From: Anaerolineales bacterium
GTDB taxonomy: Bacteria; Chloroflexota; Anaerolineae; Anaerolineales; UBA11579
NCBI GenBank assembly: GCA_019637755.1
Contig: JAHBVC010000001.1
Location: 1,020,480 to 1,084,479 of the forward strand
Length of the DNA stretch: 64,000 nt
Direction: 5' to 3'
Shown here: in pieces, positions 63,387 through 64,000 of the stretch
Position numbering within the stretch: position 1 is the first letter of the stretch
Layout of the letters: every line of letters starts with the position of its first letter
Made by a program: the position numbers and the translations under genes
Notes under the pieces: model-generated
Told to the model about the DNA's origin: nothing
What the model saw: the letters and a program-made list of their open reading frames with translations, nothing else
The model's database searches: none

Positions 63387-64000
63387 CTAGCCACCTTCGT
63401 CTTGATTGTAGAAATCCACCACGCGCGGCGGCGTCTTGCTGGCGATCATCTCGAAGAAGTATTGCGCTTCCTCGTAGCTGCCATCGTGGCCCTGGTGGCC
63501 AATGGCCGGTTGCACGCGCAGCCCCAGCCAGCCCTTCTTGTCTTCGTAGCATTGCAATAACGGCAAGGTTGCACTGCCAAACGGGTTCGTGCGATCGTAC
63601 TGGTTTTGGATCAGAAACAAGGGCGGTAAGCTTTGCGCCGCGCGGGCTTCAGCATAGATATCCGGCACGCGCTGCAAGCGCGCATCCTCGGCGGCAGCCA
63701 CTTCGGTATAGCTGGTTTGGATGTTGCGCTTGCGGTAATCATCAATCTTGCTCTTCAGGTCAATGATCGGCGTCATAGCATACACACCGTCTGCCGCGTG
63801 CTTGATGCCATGATACAGGGCGGCAAAGCCGCCCATCGAAGCGCCAACGCAAAACCAGCGAGTCTGGCCGCGTTGCTGCAGGGTCTTTTGAATCAGTGCC
63901 TGCGTCATCTGCTCAACGTAATTCTCGCCGCCCGTACCCCAGAACCAACTGCCCAGCGACTTCCAGCCGAAGTTGTCATACGGGATCAGCAAATCAAAAT
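63387..64000 (-). CDS. Alpha/beta hydrolase-like protein (truncated by window edge)
   Basis: The last 204 residues or so; the N-terminus lies beyond the edge because the frame stays open to 64000. The nucleophile elbow reads G-A-S-M-G-G. A later Asp (N-Q-Y-D-R-T) and His (I-G-H-Q-G-H) could complete a triad. The substrate is unknown; an acetyl xylan esterase or accessory secretion hydrolase is possible. Convergent with the O-methyltransferase gene with no gap. Confidence 0.7.
   Translation of the reverse strand, partial: FDLLIPYDNFGWKSLGSWFWGTGGENYVEQMTQALIQKTLQQRGQTRWFCVGASMGGFAALYHGIKHAADGVYAMTPIIDLKSKIDDYRKRNIQTSYTEVAAAEDARLQRVPDIYAEARAAQSLPPLFLIQNQYDRTNPFGSATLPLLQCYEDKKGWLGLRVQPAIGHQGHDGSYEEAQYFFEMIASKTPPRVVDFYNQDEGG

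Overview
The window is 64 kb of GC-rich bacterial chromosome made of densely packed core genes. I infer a member of the Chloroflexota, most likely class Anaerolineae. The grounds are a 14-gene nuoA-N operon, a lipoprotein with a Thr-Pro-rich linker, a LysW-like acidic zinc ribbon, a translin-DUF3467-ssb neighbourhood, a GAAC-N4-GTTC LexA box and many leaderless-type promoters. No outer-membrane assembly genes are visible. The taxonomic call is inference; a 16S search would settle it.

Layout. 1-608 holds the start of a comEC-like gene. 640-6500 is a complete rRNA operon on the minus strand (promoters, 16S, tRNA-Ile, tRNA-Ala, 23S, 5S, terminator) with long processing stems. 6.5-9.5 kb is recR-ybaB-dnaX plus a DUF1992 gene. 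9.6-17.2 kb carries envelope and hypothetical proteins (lamin-tail domain, Vps62-like, sulfatase-like, GT-C-like), a VOC protein, a rhodanese and tRNA-Met and tRNA-Gly. 17.2-19.5 kb has ppa, lipA and a HAD phosphatase. 19.5-33.95 kb is the nuo operon for respiratory complex I behind one strong sigma-70-type promoter. 34-40.7 kb is metabolic (bi-domain dehydrogenase, M29 aminopeptidase, UPF0316, glucan phosphorylase). 40.8-44.3 kb is dnaG-rpoD. 44.3-45.4 kb has a LysW-like protein and a response regulator with a degenerate receiver. 45.4-50.9 kb is an eight-gene ssb-to-recN operon. 51-54.3 kb is an ABC exporter and a lipoprotein. 54.3-57 kb has panD, MmcQ, an SDR epimerase and lexA. 57-61.8 kb is a five-gene cluster for an ATP-grasp enzyme, an initiating sugar-phosphate transferase, E1 alpha, E1 beta and a lipoyl-PglD fusion. 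61.8-64 kb has two methyltransferases and a partial alpha/beta hydrolase.

Most interesting points. (1) The 57-61.8 kb cluster encodes both E1 subunits of a 2-oxo-acid dehydrogenase next to a protein with a lipoyl domain, an E3-binding-like segment and, where the E2 catalytic core should be, a PglD/NeuD-type sugar acyltransferase. This suggests acyl groups passing from a 2-oxo acid through lipoyl-lysine directly to a sugar. (2) A Cas4-like nuclease is divided into two adjacent ORFs, each ending or starting in a membrane helix at the split, inside an operon with ssb, a translin-family gene and recN. (3) Twelve genes have a TANNNT box 6-8 bases before their start codon, the geometry of leaderless mRNAs.
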